Assembly (NCBI GenBank): GCA_903901905.1
Contig: CAIUSQ010000010.1
Coordinates: 1-14,625, forward strand
DNA: 14,625 bases
Origin: an uncultured Actinomycetes bacterium
Lineage (GTDB): Bacteria > Actinomycetota > Actinomycetes > Nanopelagicales > Nanopelagicaceae
Direction: 5' to 3'
Below are positions 5,762 to 13,819 of this stretch, piece after piece (the stretch's first letter is position 1; each line of letters begins with the position of its first letter). The notes under the pieces are model-generated. The model was not told the origin of the DNA and did no database searches. It saw nothing but the letters and a program-made list of their open reading frames with translations. The position numbers and the translations under genes are program-made.

Positions 5762-8001
5762 GCGCGCCTCTGGAACCTACGACTCTTTCTATTGAAGGAA
5801 TGACATGTTCATCCTGTGTAAACACAGTTGAGAAAGCCCTTAACTCAGTAAATGGTGTACGTGCAACTGTAAATTTTGCAACAGAGACTGCACATATTTT
5901 GGCACCTGCCGAGATGCAAGCCAAAGATTTTATTAAGATTGTAGAAAAAGCTGGATACTCAGCAACTCTTATAACTGATGCTCAATCGATAACACTTCAC
6001 AATAAAAAATCTGGCAGAGCTTTATTCTTTGCATCAATTTTTGCTATTCCAGCAGTTGCACTTTCAATGGTAATGAGTTGGCACCATCAGGTTGATATGT
6101 GGATTCATGAAGCCCTTGATTATTTTGGTCTGGCACACCCTCTTTACTCTCCAACCGCATGGGCAGTTATCGCACTCAGTGCACCGGTAGTAATTTTGGT
6201 TGCCTATCCGATTCATAAAGCGGCGATACGAAATCTTTTCCATCCAACGATGGACAATTTGATTTCAATGGGTTCACTAGCAGCTTTCGGGTGGTCAATT
6301 TATGCAAATTCAACTGGTATCGGTGATGTTTATACCGAGGTTGCTGCCGGCGTTATTTTCTTTGTGATCCTTGGTCGCTTCCTGGAAACTCGAGCAAAAG
6401 CTAAAGCAAGTAATGCTCTCTCATCCCTTCTTGCACTCGGAAGTAAAGAAGTAACAATAATTCGCGGAGGTTTTCCACTCATAACCTCCATTGATCAATT
6501 AGAGATTGGTGATGAGTTTGAAGTTCGCCCAGGTGATCGCATTGCAACAGATGGCATTGTCATTAGGGGAGAAAGTACTGTTGATAACTCAATGTTAACT
6601 GGTGAATCAAAGCCATTTGATATCGGCCCAGGTTCACAAGTTATAGGAGCATCGCTTAATCACAATGGTCGTTTAGTTGTTAGAGCCACAAGAATAGGTA
6701 GCGACACTGAACTAGCACGAATCACATCAATGGTAATCAGCGCACAAGGAACTAAAGCTCCGATTCAGCGATTGGCAGATCGAATTAGTGCAGTTTTTGT
6801 GCCAATAGTTACAGTATTAGCAATTGGAACATTTGCTGGATGGTATTTAACAGGCTCAACACTTACCCAATCAATCTCTATTGCAATTACAGTTTTAGTT
6901 ATTGCATGCCCTTGCGCTCTTGGTTTGGCAACCCCCGTGGCACTTCTAGTGGCATCAGGGCGTGGCGCTCTACGTGGAATTGTTATTCGTGAACCTCGAG
7001 TACTGGAAGTTGCTCGAAAAGTAGATACAGTTTTATTTGATAAAACTGGAACCCTAACTGAGGGTGTAATGAATGTTCAGCAAGTGACACTCTCATTAAG
7101 TGCGGGAAATGTATTGGGAGCCTCATTTGCTTCAATACTCACAGAGGAGAAAATCCTTTCCTCTGCTTTAGCGATTGAGTCTCTTGATTCTCACCCAGTT
7201 GCACTCTCAATCTCTAGATACGCACTAACTAATAAGGCGACAAAACTAGAAGTGAATGAATTCTCTGTAACACCAGGTGCCGGAGCTGCAGGTCGAGTAC
7301 ACATTGCAGATCGTTCTCCAGTGGTGTTAATTGGTTCACCAGCTGCAGTTGCCCACAGTGCCACTGCTTTTCACTCAGAGATAAAACAAGCAATTGAACT
7401 AGGGGAAGCAGCCGGGCTAACAGTTGCAGTTTTAGCATGGGATGGCGTTGCTTTGGCTGTATTTTCAGTTGGTGATCAACTAAAAGAAAATGCTGCCCAA
7501 ACAGTTTCATCTCTTCGCCAGCGAGGTATTACTCCTTGGCTTGTAACTGGAGATAGTTCACAGGTTGCTGCAAATGTGGCTTCCGTGGTGGGTATTGATT
7601 CTGCTCATGTTGTTTCCCATGCATTACCTGAAACAAAGTTAGAGATCGTCCAAAAGCTCAAATCCGAGGGACGCACGGTCTTAATGATTGGTGATGGAAT
7701 CAATGATGCAGCTGCCCTTACTGCTGCCGATCTTTCCATGGCAATGGGAACAGGAACTGATACAGCAATAAATAGTGCTGACATTACGTTGATGCAGACA
7801 GGACTAAATAATGTCGTCGAGGCACTAAAACTATCGACCAAGACGATGAAGATAATTCGCCTTAACATGGGTTGGGCATTGATCTATAACGTCATCGGTC
7901 TACCAATAGCAGCGGCAGGCTTACTCACACCTCTGTATGCAGCAGCTGCAATGGCTGCAAGTAGCGTTCTTGTTGTAACTAATTCACTTCGCATTAAGTA
8001 A
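5758..8001 (+). CDS. copA: P1B-type Cu(I)-transporting ATPase (CopA/CtpA-like)
   Basis: This 747-residue P-type ATPase should export monovalent copper across the plasma membrane. An N-terminal heavy-metal-associated domain carries GMTCSSC (Cys17, Cys20). The transmembrane ion path contains CPC (384-386), the class-defining Tyr710-Asn711 in TM7 and a Met732-x2-Ser-Ser in TM8, which together indicate Cu(I) rather than Zn or Cd. The catalytic domains show TGES (281-284), the phosphorylated Asp428 in DKTGT, His479-Pro480, TGDS (598-601) and GDGIND (645-650). About eight hydrophobic segments are visible, two or more before the actuator domain and two at the C-terminus. It is the last gene of the aroA-rsgA-hisN operon, overlapping hisN by an ATGA, and is followed by a terminator. 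No copper-responsive regulator, chaperone or obvious copper operator is present in the window, so how it senses copper is not clear here. Confidence 0.94.
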   Translation: MSAPLEPTTLSIEGMTCSSCVNTVEKALNSVNGVRATVNFATETAHILAPAEMQAKDFIKIVEKAGYSATLITDAQSITLHNKKSGRALFFASIFAIPAVALSMVMSWHHQVDMWIHEALDYFGLAHPLYSPTAWAVIALSAPVVILVAYPIHKAAIRNLFHPTMDNLISMGSLAAFGWSIYANSTGIGDVYTEVAAGVIFFVILGRFLETRAKAKASNALSSLLALGSKEVTIIRGGFPLITSIDQLEIGDEFEVRPGDRIATDGIVIRGESTVDNSMLTGESKPFDIGPGSQVIGASLNHNGRLVVRATRIGSDTELARITSMVISAQGTKAPIQRLADRISAVFVPIVTVLAIGTFAGWYLTGSTLTQSISIAITVLVIACPCALGLATPVALLVASGRGALRGIVIREPRVLEVARKVDTVLFDKTGTLTEGVMNVQQVTLSLSAGNVLGASFASILTEEKILSSALAIESLDSHPVALSISRYALTNKATKLEVNEFSVTPGAGAAGRVHIADRSPVVLIGSPAAVAHSATAFHSEIKQAIELGEAAGLTVAVLAWDGVALAVFSVGDQLKENAAQTVSSLRQRGITPWLVTGDSSQVAANVASVVGIDSAHVVSHALPETKLEIVQKLKSEGRTVLMIGDGINDAAALTAADLSMAMGTGTDTAINSADITLMQTGLNNVVEALKLSTKTMKIIRLNMGWALIYNVIGLPIAAAGLLTPLYAAAAMAASSVLVVTNSLRIK

Positions 8002-8023
8002 ATATCGACTGAGTTTTTTCATG

Positions 8024-8052
8024 AAAAAGGACCCGTACGGGTCCTTTTTTTT
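8024..8052. terminator. Bidirectional rho-independent terminator
   Basis: A perfect 26-bp palindrome (8024-8049, centre GTAC at 8035-8038) has GGACCC/GGGTCC at its core, flanked by A5 on the left and T8 (8045-8052) on the right. Read rightward it is a GC stem plus U-run that ends the copper ATPase operon, 22 bases after its stop. Read leftward it has a shorter U-run (five) and would end the tRNA-fMet transcript, whose mature 3' end is about 20 bases away. Confidence 0.9.
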
Positions 8053-8068
8053 GTTTCACTTCTTAATC

Positions 8069-8145
<77 letters not shown>

Positions 8146-8156
8146 TCGGTAGAGCA

Positions 8157-8185
8157 ATCCTATGCGAACTCGCAGTCAAAGGCAA
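8157..8185 (-). promoter_or_regulatory. Promoter of the initiator tRNA gene
   Basis: On the minus strand TTGCCT (8180-8185) and TAGGAT (8157-8162) are separated by exactly 17 bp. The predicted start is near 8150, about five bases before the mature tRNA 5' end at 8145. A second -35-like TTGACT at 8174-8179 lies within the spacer but is too close to the -10. Downstream of the -10 is GC-rich sequence rather than a GC discriminator I could define. Confidence 0.65.
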
Positions 8186-8229
8186 AATCCAAGCACAAAG
8201 AACAAATACTGAATTACTACATTTGTACT

Positions 8230-11088
8230 TTATTTAGATTGCGAATTTATGATTGCATCAGCTGCGGCGATTGCAGATTCCCATCGTTTCTTAGCTTTGC
8301 CATATGCTTCCAAATCTCCCTTTGCAAGCGCTGCATTTCCATCTCTAATTGCACTTTGAGCACTTGCTATTGCACTCGCAAGGGATGAGTTACTTGATGT
8401 TCCTGTACTTCCAGTAGTTGTTGAACCACCAGCAGCGGTACCAGAGTTACCAGAGAAGACTTGATCCAGCGCTCCCTTTAACGTTTCATCAAATCCAATT
8501 TGATCACCGAATGAAACTAGAACTTTCTGCAAGAGTGGGTATGCTGATGTGTTAGCAGTTGCCTGAACGTAAACAGGCTGTACATACAGTAAGCCACTGC
8601 CAACTGGGAGCGTTAACAAGTTACCCAACACAACATCAGAACCACCACGGCGAAGAAGGTTTAATTCGGTTGCAACATCAGTATTTGCCTCAAAGTTTGC
8701 AGCTACCTGTGTAGGTCCTGCAACGTTTGTATTTCTTGGTAGCTGCAATACCGAAATCTTTCCGTAATCCGGCCCAGCATCTGAATTCACAACTGCAAAT
8801 GCTGACAGGTTCTCACGTCCTCCACGAGGTACAAATGGAGTAGTTAAAGAAAAGACTGGAGCTTTAGTTCCAGGCATCTGAAGTGTTAAGTAATACGGTG
8901 GTTGTGCACCAGCGTTAGCTCCAAATGTTGATGGATCACGGGGTATGCGCCAGAAATCTTGTCCACCATAGAAAGCCTCTGCAGTTCTAACATGGTAGGA
9001 ACTCAAAATCTCTCTTTGTACTCTAAAGAGATCTTCAGGATAGCGCACGTGTTCCATTAACTGATCTGAGATTGCACTCTTTGGAAGAAGTGCGTTTGGA
9101 AATGCCTTAGCCCAAGTTTTCAAAACAGGATCTTGTTCGTCCCATGTGTAAAGAGAAACAGTTCCATCATAGGCATCGACGGTTGCTTTTACAGAGTTTC
9201 GGATGTAGTTAATACTTTGATTCCTCAGTAATGAAGAAGCGCCTGTGTTTGCAGTAACAGTATCGTTAATGGCATCTGAAAGTACTGTTCGGCGTGAATA
9301 GGGATAGCCAGCACTTGTTGTGTATCCATCAACGATCCACAAAACCTTTCCATCAATTAAGGCAGGATAAGGATCTCCGTCGAGAGTCAACCATGGTGCA
9401 ACTTTTGCAACGCGATCTCGAGGATTTCTTTCAAAAAGAATCTTTGAATCTTTGTTGATCAGATTTGATAACAAAATTCTTTGCTCTTGATACTTAAGTG
9501 CAAACACTGCCTTATTTACAAGTGAACCAACTGGAACTCCACCTTTACCTGTGTAGGTATAGTTTTTTTGTCCATTTGGTGAAGCATCATCTGGATAATC
9601 AAACTCCACTGGTGTATCTGTTTTCACTCCACCAATAATTGAATAATCAGGAACATTCTCACCAAAATAAATCCGTGGCTGGAATTCACCTAACTCACCC
9701 TTAGGAGGCAGGTCTCCAAGTGCAAAGGAAGGCTTACCATCTGCGTCGCGTTCATTTCCGTAGGCCGCAACAAAACCAAAGCCGTGCGTGTAAACAAGAT
9801 GATCATTGATCCAATTTCGAGATGGATTACCATCAATATTTAGTTCACGAGCTGCAACAACAACATCGCGCTTGACTCCGTTTACTGTGTAACGATCAAT
9901 ATCTAAAGTTTGAGGGAAACTGTAATAAGGGCGAATCTGTTGAAGTTGACGGAAAGTTGATGAAAGAACATTTGGATCCATCAAACGAATATTTGCAATT
10001 GTGGCGGCATCATCTGCAAGCTGACCAGATTTGGTTACCCCTGTTGCCTGGTAATCGCTAACAGTGACATCTGAGATCCCATAGGCCGCGCGAGTAGCAT
10101 CAATATTTCTTTGAATAAAAGGTGCTTCCTTAGAAGATTCACTTGGCTTAACCTGGAACTGTTGAATTGCACCTGGGTAAAGACCAGCAAACAAAACTGA
10201 TGAGACAACAAGAAGCGCCGTACCGGCTGCAGGTAGCAGCCAGGATTTACGAATAATTGTTGCAAAGAATAAAACCGCGCAGACCAATGCAATTCCAGTC
10301 AAAATTGCCTTTGCGGGCAATACAGCGTTGACATCTGTATAAGTTAATCCTGTAATCAACCTGCCCTCTTTAAGAGCTAAGGCATATCTATCAAACCAAT
10401 ATGCAACAGCCTTAAGAAGAACTACAACTCCTAGCAAAACTGAAAGCTGCACACGTGCAGCAACTGTGGTGCGATCCTGTTGAACTTGCAATCGAATTCC
10501 ACTGTAGAGATAGTGGACAACAGCTGAGGCAATGATTGCCAGAACTGTAGTTGTAATTGCCCAAGAGATTAATGACTGCCAGAAAGGTAAACGGAATGCA
10601 AAAAATGAAACATCCATATTGAATTGTGGATCTGTTACACCAAAACTTGTTGAGTTTTTAAACAGCAACCATATGGTCCACAATTGTGATGAAGCAGAAC
10701 CAGCAAAGTAAAAAATTGCCACGCTCAAGCCGATGAATAAACCTTTACGAATTGGCTCAACCTGCGATCGATATCTTTCAAGATTATCTGATTCAACCAT
10801 CATGGTTACATAAAGCGGACGGCGCTTATAAGCAATAAATATATTTGCCATAACAATAAGTGCAGTTAACAATCCACCAATAATGAAGAGAAAAGCTTTT
10901 GTGCCAAGAATTGTTGACCATGTGCTTGTGAAATCTACAGACTTAAACCACAGCCAATCTGCATAAAAGCCACTCAATGCAGTAAAGAGAATTCCAAGAA
11001 CAACAAGGATTCCGAAGGTTAATGCCAGCGGACTCTTGCGACCTTTAAATTGGAAGTTAGGGCGTTGAAACTGTGGTGTATTTGTCAT
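8230..11088 (-). CDS. UPF0182 family integral membrane protein
   Basis: This 952-residue protein belongs to the large UPF0182 (COG1615) family, found mainly in actinobacteria and of unknown function. The N-terminal third holds seven hydrophobic segments, at about residues 20-42, 62-86, 114-141, 168-194, 213-231, 258-280 and 284-305. Between the first two is the aromatic FYADWLWF segment (41-48). After the last segment comes a family-like VKPSE...APFIQRNIDATRAAY region (313-336), which starts a long, probably extracytoplasmic domain. A Gly/Ser/Thr linker (about 883-902) leads to a C-terminal Ala-rich helix (about 903-950). The ATG at 11088 follows a TAGTTT box by six bases and has no Shine-Dalgarno site. 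The next gene upstream on the strand encodes the Lon-domain protein, a pairing I recall from mycobacteria (Rv3193c/Rv3194c). No catalytic motif is evident. Confidence 0.93.
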   Translation of the reverse strand: MTNTPQFQRPNFQFKGRKSPLALTFGILVVLGILFTALSGFYADWLWFKSVDFTSTWSTILGTKAFLFIIGGLLTALIVMANIFIAYKRRPLYVTMMVESDNLERYRSQVEPIRKGLFIGLSVAIFYFAGSASSQLWTIWLLFKNSTSFGVTDPQFNMDVSFFAFRLPFWQSLISWAITTTVLAIIASAVVHYLYSGIRLQVQQDRTTVAARVQLSVLLGVVVLLKAVAYWFDRYALALKEGRLITGLTYTDVNAVLPAKAILTGIALVCAVLFFATIIRKSWLLPAAGTALLVVSSVLFAGLYPGAIQQFQVKPSESSKEAPFIQRNIDATRAAYGISDVTVSDYQATGVTKSGQLADDAATIANIRLMDPNVLSSTFRQLQQIRPYYSFPQTLDIDRYTVNGVKRDVVVAARELNIDGNPSRNWINDHLVYTHGFGFVAAYGNERDADGKPSFALGDLPPKGELGEFQPRIYFGENVPDYSIIGGVKTDTPVEFDYPDDASPNGQKNYTYTGKGGVPVGSLVNKAVFALKYQEQRILLSNLINKDSKILFERNPRDRVAKVAPWLTLDGDPYPALIDGKVLWIVDGYTTSAGYPYSRRTVLSDAINDTVTANTGASSLLRNQSINYIRNSVKATVDAYDGTVSLYTWDEQDPVLKTWAKAFPNALLPKSAISDQLMEHVRYPEDLFRVQREILSSYHVRTAEAFYGGQDFWRIPRDPSTFGANAGAQPPYYLTLQMPGTKAPVFSLTTPFVPRGGRENLSAFAVVNSDAGPDYGKISVLQLPRNTNVAGPTQVAANFEANTDVATELNLLRRGGSDVVLGNLLTLPVGSGLLYVQPVYVQATANTSAYPLLQKVLVSFGDQIGFDETLKGALDQVFSGNSGTAAGGSTTTGSTGTSSNSSLASAIASAQSAIRDGNAALAKGDLEAYGKAKKRWESAIAAADAIINSQSK

Positions 11089-11094
11089 GGGAGA

Positions 11095-11123
11095 AAACTA
11101 TCGCACTCACGCTTTCCCACCAA
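11095..11123 (-). promoter_or_regulatory. Putative promoter of the UPF0182 gene
   Basis: On the minus strand TTGGTG (11118-11123), a 17-bp spacer and TAGTTT (11095-11100) precede the ATG by six bases, so the predicted start is the ATG itself. The 90-bp gap to the upstream Lon-domain gene otherwise holds only weak short dyads (such as GGTTAGAACTAACC at 11149-11162) without a U-run, so I do not call a terminator there. Confidence 0.5.
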
Positions 11124-11178
11124 TCCAAATTTCCCTTTCCCTTCAAGGGGTTAGAACTAACCTTTAGGCGGACAGATA

Positions 11179-11973
11179 CTACTTTTTGCTGGTTTCTAAG
11201 TAAGAGATTGCTTGAGCCAAGGTTGCAACCGTTACAACCTTAATGCCGGCTGGGATATTTGCGATTTCAGAGGCATTGCTAACTGGTGCAAAAAACAATG
11301 TAGCTCCAACTTTTTGAGCAGATGTAATTTTTTCATTGATACCACCAATACCACCAACTATTCCACGAGCATTAATAGTTCCAGTTCCTGCAATGTGCTC
11401 ACCTTGTAAAATATCGCGCTCGGTTAAAAGTTCAACCAAAGCAATTGCAAACACGAGGCCGCCACTAGGGCCACCGGTTTCCTTGACTTTAAATTGGATG
11501 TTTTTTGTTTCCAATTTATCTGCGCGCGCTTTACCAATATTTACGGCATCTGTTGCAGATGAATCCATGGCCATAATTTTTGGATTTGATTGCAAATAGT
11601 TCACGGCTGCAAAAATTGCTTTGTCCTGGGAACTAACCATTTCTGCTTTGGCCTGTTTTCGTTCTTCTTTAGAGGTTGTACCGGGAGGAAATATTGCAGA
11701 TTTTGGATAAACAGAACGCTCACTACTAATCCATGAGTAAATTATCTCAGGTCCAAAGATCCAAGAATCTGGATTAGTTACACGTATGGACATTAAATCG
11801 ATTCGACCTGTTGCAGGATAGTTGTCAGTTGATTTGAATGTAATTACACCCTTAAAAACATTCTGTGCTTCTCCAGGCAAAACTATTGCAAAAGGTAGCG
11901 GAGCAATTGTTGCTAACAGAAAGAAAATCCCAAGAGTAATTGTTACTAGGCGGGGTAAAGGTGAAAATCGCAT
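11179..11973 (-). CDS. Membrane-anchored Lon-type (S16) serine protease domain protein, YlbL-like, lacking PDZ
   Basis: The protein starts with a signal anchor (residues 9-32) and a YlbL-like extracytoplasmic region (about 33-135, including YPATGRIDL at 52-60 and IFPPGT at 94-99). It ends in a Lon catalytic domain with the Ser-Lys dyad: Ser170 in GGPSGG and Lys215 in GGINEK. The substrate is unknown; the active site should face outside the membrane. YlbL-type proteins are usually about 340 residues, with a PDZ domain between the N-terminal region and the Lon domain. Here there are 264 residues, and only about 35 separate AAVNYLQSNP from the catalytic GGPSGG, so the PDZ domain is missing. The frame is intact. 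The ATG at 11973 has a weak GAGAG ribosome site seven bases upstream. It lies 21 bases after the small membrane protein gene and is probably co-transcribed with it. Confidence 0.88.
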   Translation of the reverse strand: MRFSPLPRLVTITLGIFFLLATIAPLPFAIVLPGEAQNVFKGVITFKSTDNYPATGRIDLMSIRVTNPDSWIFGPEIIYSWISSERSVYPKSAIFPPGTTSKEERKQAKAEMVSSQDKAIFAAVNYLQSNPKIMAMDSSATDAVNIGKARADKLETKNIQFKVKETGGPSGGLVFAIALVELLTERDILQGEHIAGTGTINARGIVGGIGGINEKITSAQKVGATLFFAPVSNASEIANIPAGIKVVTVATLAQAISYLETSKK

Positions 11974-11994
11974 TAGAAAACTCTCACAAGTTCT

Positions 11995-12294
11995 TTAAGG
12001 TTGCAGTGGTTTCGGTTGAGATTCATTATTAGAAACAATGGATTTCTCTTCAACTTCTTCCTGATCAAATAGTTGAGGTTCCATCTTTGTAACTGAATTG
12101 ACAGTTGCATCAGCGTCACGGGCTTGGGTATCACGAAGCGAATCTTGAAAACGTTGAAAGCGATCTACGGATCTCTTTGTTTCAGTTTGAAATTTGCTTT
12201 CAAACTTTGTCACCCATAACACGTAACCGAGTGCGCCAATTAGCCCAGTAGCAGGGACTACCCACCAAATAAGAGCTAAAAATGCATTGGACAT
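11995..12294 (-). CDS. Small single-pass membrane protein of unknown function
   Basis: This 99-residue protein has one N-terminal membrane segment (residues 3-29, rich in Trp, Leu and Gly) followed by a charged, probably cytoplasmic tail. The tail begins with an amphipathic helix-like stretch (about 31-60, KFESKFQTETKRSVDRFQRF) and ends in a disordered Glu/Ser/Pro-rich end. I do not recognise a named family. It is the first gene of the leftward group that continues with the Lon-domain protein and perhaps UPF0182, and it diverges from the DUF2342 gene, so it may be a partner of the membrane protease. The ATG at 12294 is preceded by TAAGGT-aggcac, readable either as a leaderless -10 box or, through AAGG/AGG, as a modest Shine-Dalgarno site. 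Confidence 0.8.
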   Translation of the reverse strand: MSNAFLALIWWVVPATGLIGALGYVLWVTKFESKFQTETKRSVDRFQRFQDSLRDTQARDADATVNSVTKMEPQLFDQEEVEEKSIVSNNESQPKPLQP

Positions 12295-12300
12295 GTGCCT

Positions 12301-12313
12301 ACCTTACTAAGGT
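12301..12313. repeat. Inverted repeat at the promoter of the small membrane protein gene
   Basis: ACCTTA-C-TAAGGT is a perfect dyad with six-base arms and a one-base centre. It lies seven bases upstream of the ATG at 12294, in the 116-bp divergent interval shared with the DUF2342 gene. Its left arm is the TAAGGT -10-like box on the minus strand. It could be an operator; chance is not excluded. Confidence 0.35.
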
Positions 12314-12355
12314 TTGAAAGAGTAAGCGTGCTGCAAAGGGGAAGATACATGTGAG

Positions 12356-12402
12356 TTAAGCGGGAATGAAAGAGAATGCAAAATTGTTCTAAGACTGGGA
12401 GG
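12356..12402 (+). promoter_or_regulatory. Shine-Dalgarno site and weak promoter of the DUF2342 gene
   Basis: GGGAGG at 12397-12402 lies eight bases before the ATG at 12411. This is the only strong ribosome site in the window and it fixes this start. A weak promoter candidate upstream is TTAAGC (12356-12361), 17 bp, CAAAAT (12379-12384), which would give a short leader of about 20 bases. The ribosome site is convincing; the promoter is not. Confidence 0.55.
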
Positions 12403-12410
12403 ATTAAGAG

Positions 12411-13727
12411 ATGGCAAACTTTGGCTTTACCCCTGGCGGCGCAGATGATTCAGATGGATCTGAAGAACCTGTGGATTTTTCCGCCATGATGGCGAAGATG
12501 CAGCAACAGATTCAACAACAGTTTTCGATGTTGGGAATTAACGGACCTGGATTTACTGGTTCAGATGAAGCACTGCCGAAAAACATTGTTCGCGACGTAT
12601 CAAAAAAGTTTACGAGTTCTCAGAGTTCTGCCCCTGTTGGTGACAGTGACCTCGCTCAAATTCAGCAGGCGTTTTCAATTGCCGAGACCTGGCTCAATGA
12701 AGCAGTCTTATTCCCACAGACACCGCAAACAGGAAATGCGGCTTTGGCACGCACTGATTGGATTGATGCCACGCTCTCCGGCTGGCAAAGCGCAGTAGAG
12801 CCTCTAGCCGTTGGATTATCAACTGCAATCGGTGAATTACTGGATCAAGCATCGATTGGCGAAGGCGAATCTGATGCGCACCCAGATAGTGAAAACCCCG
12901 AATTGGCGATTCCTGTCGGAATGATTTCAATGCTCCTTAAATCTTTTATTGGTTCTTTGATTGCAACACAGTTAGGACAAGCAATCGGTGGCTTAGCTAG
13001 CAAAGTCACTGGTGCACACGACGTAGGTCTGCCCCTACTTGATCCTGCTTATCCAACACTTGTTCCACAAAACATCCGTGAATGGTCAACAGATCTTGAT
13101 ATTGCCCTAGATGAAGTTCAGATATTTCATGCACTCCGCGAAGCATCCGTAGCGCGGTTGTTTTCAAACAATCCGTGGTTAGTTTCATACATCCGTACTG
13201 CAATTACTGATTACGGAAAAGGAATCAATATAGACATGGAAGCGATTCAAGAGCAGGCACAGCGTGCACTCGATGAGAGCGGCGGCTTTGATCCAACTAA
13301 TCCTGAAAGTTTAAACATCGCTTTAAACAGCGGAATTTTCACACCACAAGAAACACCAGCACAAAGAGATGCGCTAACAAAGTTAGAGACCGCTCTTGCA
13401 CTCATAGACGGTTGGTGCGAAGAAGTTGTTTCCTTAGCAGCAGGAAATCGCCTTCCGAATCTGAATGCATTACAAGAGACTTTACGTCGTCGACGTGCAA
13501 CATCTGCTCCGGCACAACAACTATTCTCTTCGCTTTTAGGATTACAAGTTTCACCACGTCTTACCCGTGAAGCAACTGCATTTTGGAGTCAAGTGCGTCA
13601 ATTGAAAGATATTGCAGCCCGTGATCAAATTTGGAGTGGAATTTTGCCAACTGCAGATGACTTGTTGACTCCTGAGAGTTTCTTGAAGAGTTTAGAAATC
13701 CCAGATGATTTGTCGGGCTTAATTTAA
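12411..13727 (+). CDS. DUF2342 / zinc-dependent metalloprotease-like family protein, degenerate zinc motif
   Basis: This 438-residue protein matches the actinobacterial DUF2342 (PF10103, COG5282) family in layout. It has a Gly/Asp/Gln-rich N-terminus, a helical domain, a Gly/Ala-rich segment (178-197, GSLIATQLGQAIGG), then DEVQIFHALREASVARLFSNNPWL (234-257) and ALIDGWCEEVV (330-340). Related zincin-like members carry HExxH near the second-last block. Here that position reads Arg243-Glu-Ala-Ser-Val247, so both histidines are absent and zinc catalysis as in HExxH enzymes is unlikely. The gene diverges from the small membrane protein and Lon-domain genes, a neighbourhood I recall from M. tuberculosis (Rv3194c/Rv3195). 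Other family members may also deviate from HExxH, so whether this loss is special to this organism is unsettled. Its true function is unknown. Confidence 0.82.
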   Translation: MANFGFTPGGADDSDGSEEPVDFSAMMAKMQQQIQQQFSMLGINGPGFTGSDEALPKNIVRDVSKKFTSSQSSAPVGDSDLAQIQQAFSIAETWLNEAVLFPQTPQTGNAALARTDWIDATLSGWQSAVEPLAVGLSTAIGELLDQASIGEGESDAHPDSENPELAIPVGMISMLLKSFIGSLIATQLGQAIGGLASKVTGAHDVGLPLLDPAYPTLVPQNIREWSTDLDIALDEVQIFHALREASVARLFSNNPWLVSYIRTAITDYGKGINIDMEAIQEQAQRALDESGGFDPTNPESLNIALNSGIFTPQETPAQRDALTKLETALALIDGWCEEVVSLAAGNRLPNLNALQETLRRRRATSAPAQQLFSSLLGLQVSPRLTREATAFWSQVRQLKDIAARDQIWSGILPTADDLLTPESFLKSLEIPDDLSGLI

Positions 13728-13735
13728 TGTGAATT

Positions 13736-13813
13736 AAAAAGCGAACTCCCCGGTCACTTGCTCTATGTCAGCCTTCCCCTTGCTGACTTAGAACTGTTAT
13801 CCGAGGAGTTCGT
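13736..13813 (-). ncRNA. Candidate small structured RNA, long hairpin ending in a U-run
   Basis: On the minus strand, bases 13812 to 13742 form one nearly symmetrical hairpin. The outer stem is CGAACTCCTCGG/CCGGGGAGTTCG (12 bp, one G-U), then a 6x6 internal loop (ATAACA/AAGTGA), stem GTTCTA/TAGAGC (one G-U), an A-A mismatch, stem GTCAGC/GCTGAC, and a nine-base loop AAGGGGAAG. It is followed by C and U5 (13740-13736), a terminator-like end. At three positions (13750/13804, 13761/13793, 13755/13799) the plus strand would have C-A mismatches while the minus strand has G-U pairs, which favours a minus-strand transcript. A promoter would start it at about 13813. I do not recognise a known family. 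The alternative is simply a long terminator or an old palindromic repeat. Confidence 0.5.
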
Positions 13814-13819
13814 ACCCGT

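Noticed and set aside
7229..7868. Minus-strand open frames of 87-93 codons inside the copper ATPase gene
   Set aside because: The ATPase frame is complete with all catalytic motifs across this span; the antisense products show no domain features.
11149..11162. Dyad GGTTAGAACTAACC as terminator of the Lon-domain gene
   Set aside because: The stem is short and AT-rich and no U-run follows on the minus strand.
11212..11599. Plus-strand open frames opposite the Lon-domain gene
   Set aside because: They are antisense to the conserved Lon catalytic motifs, have no promoter or ribosome site and look like frame shadows.
13742..13812. The hairpin as a rho-independent terminator of the DUF2342 gene on the plus strand
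   Set aside because: On the plus strand no U-run follows (next bases are TACCCGT) and three positions are C-A mismatches; the U-run and better pairing are on the minus strand.
13736..13813. Identity of the hairpin RNA as SRP RNA, 6S or 6C RNA
   Set aside because: It has no GGAA-capped SRP core, is too short for 6S, and its loops lack the runs of six C that define 6C RNA.
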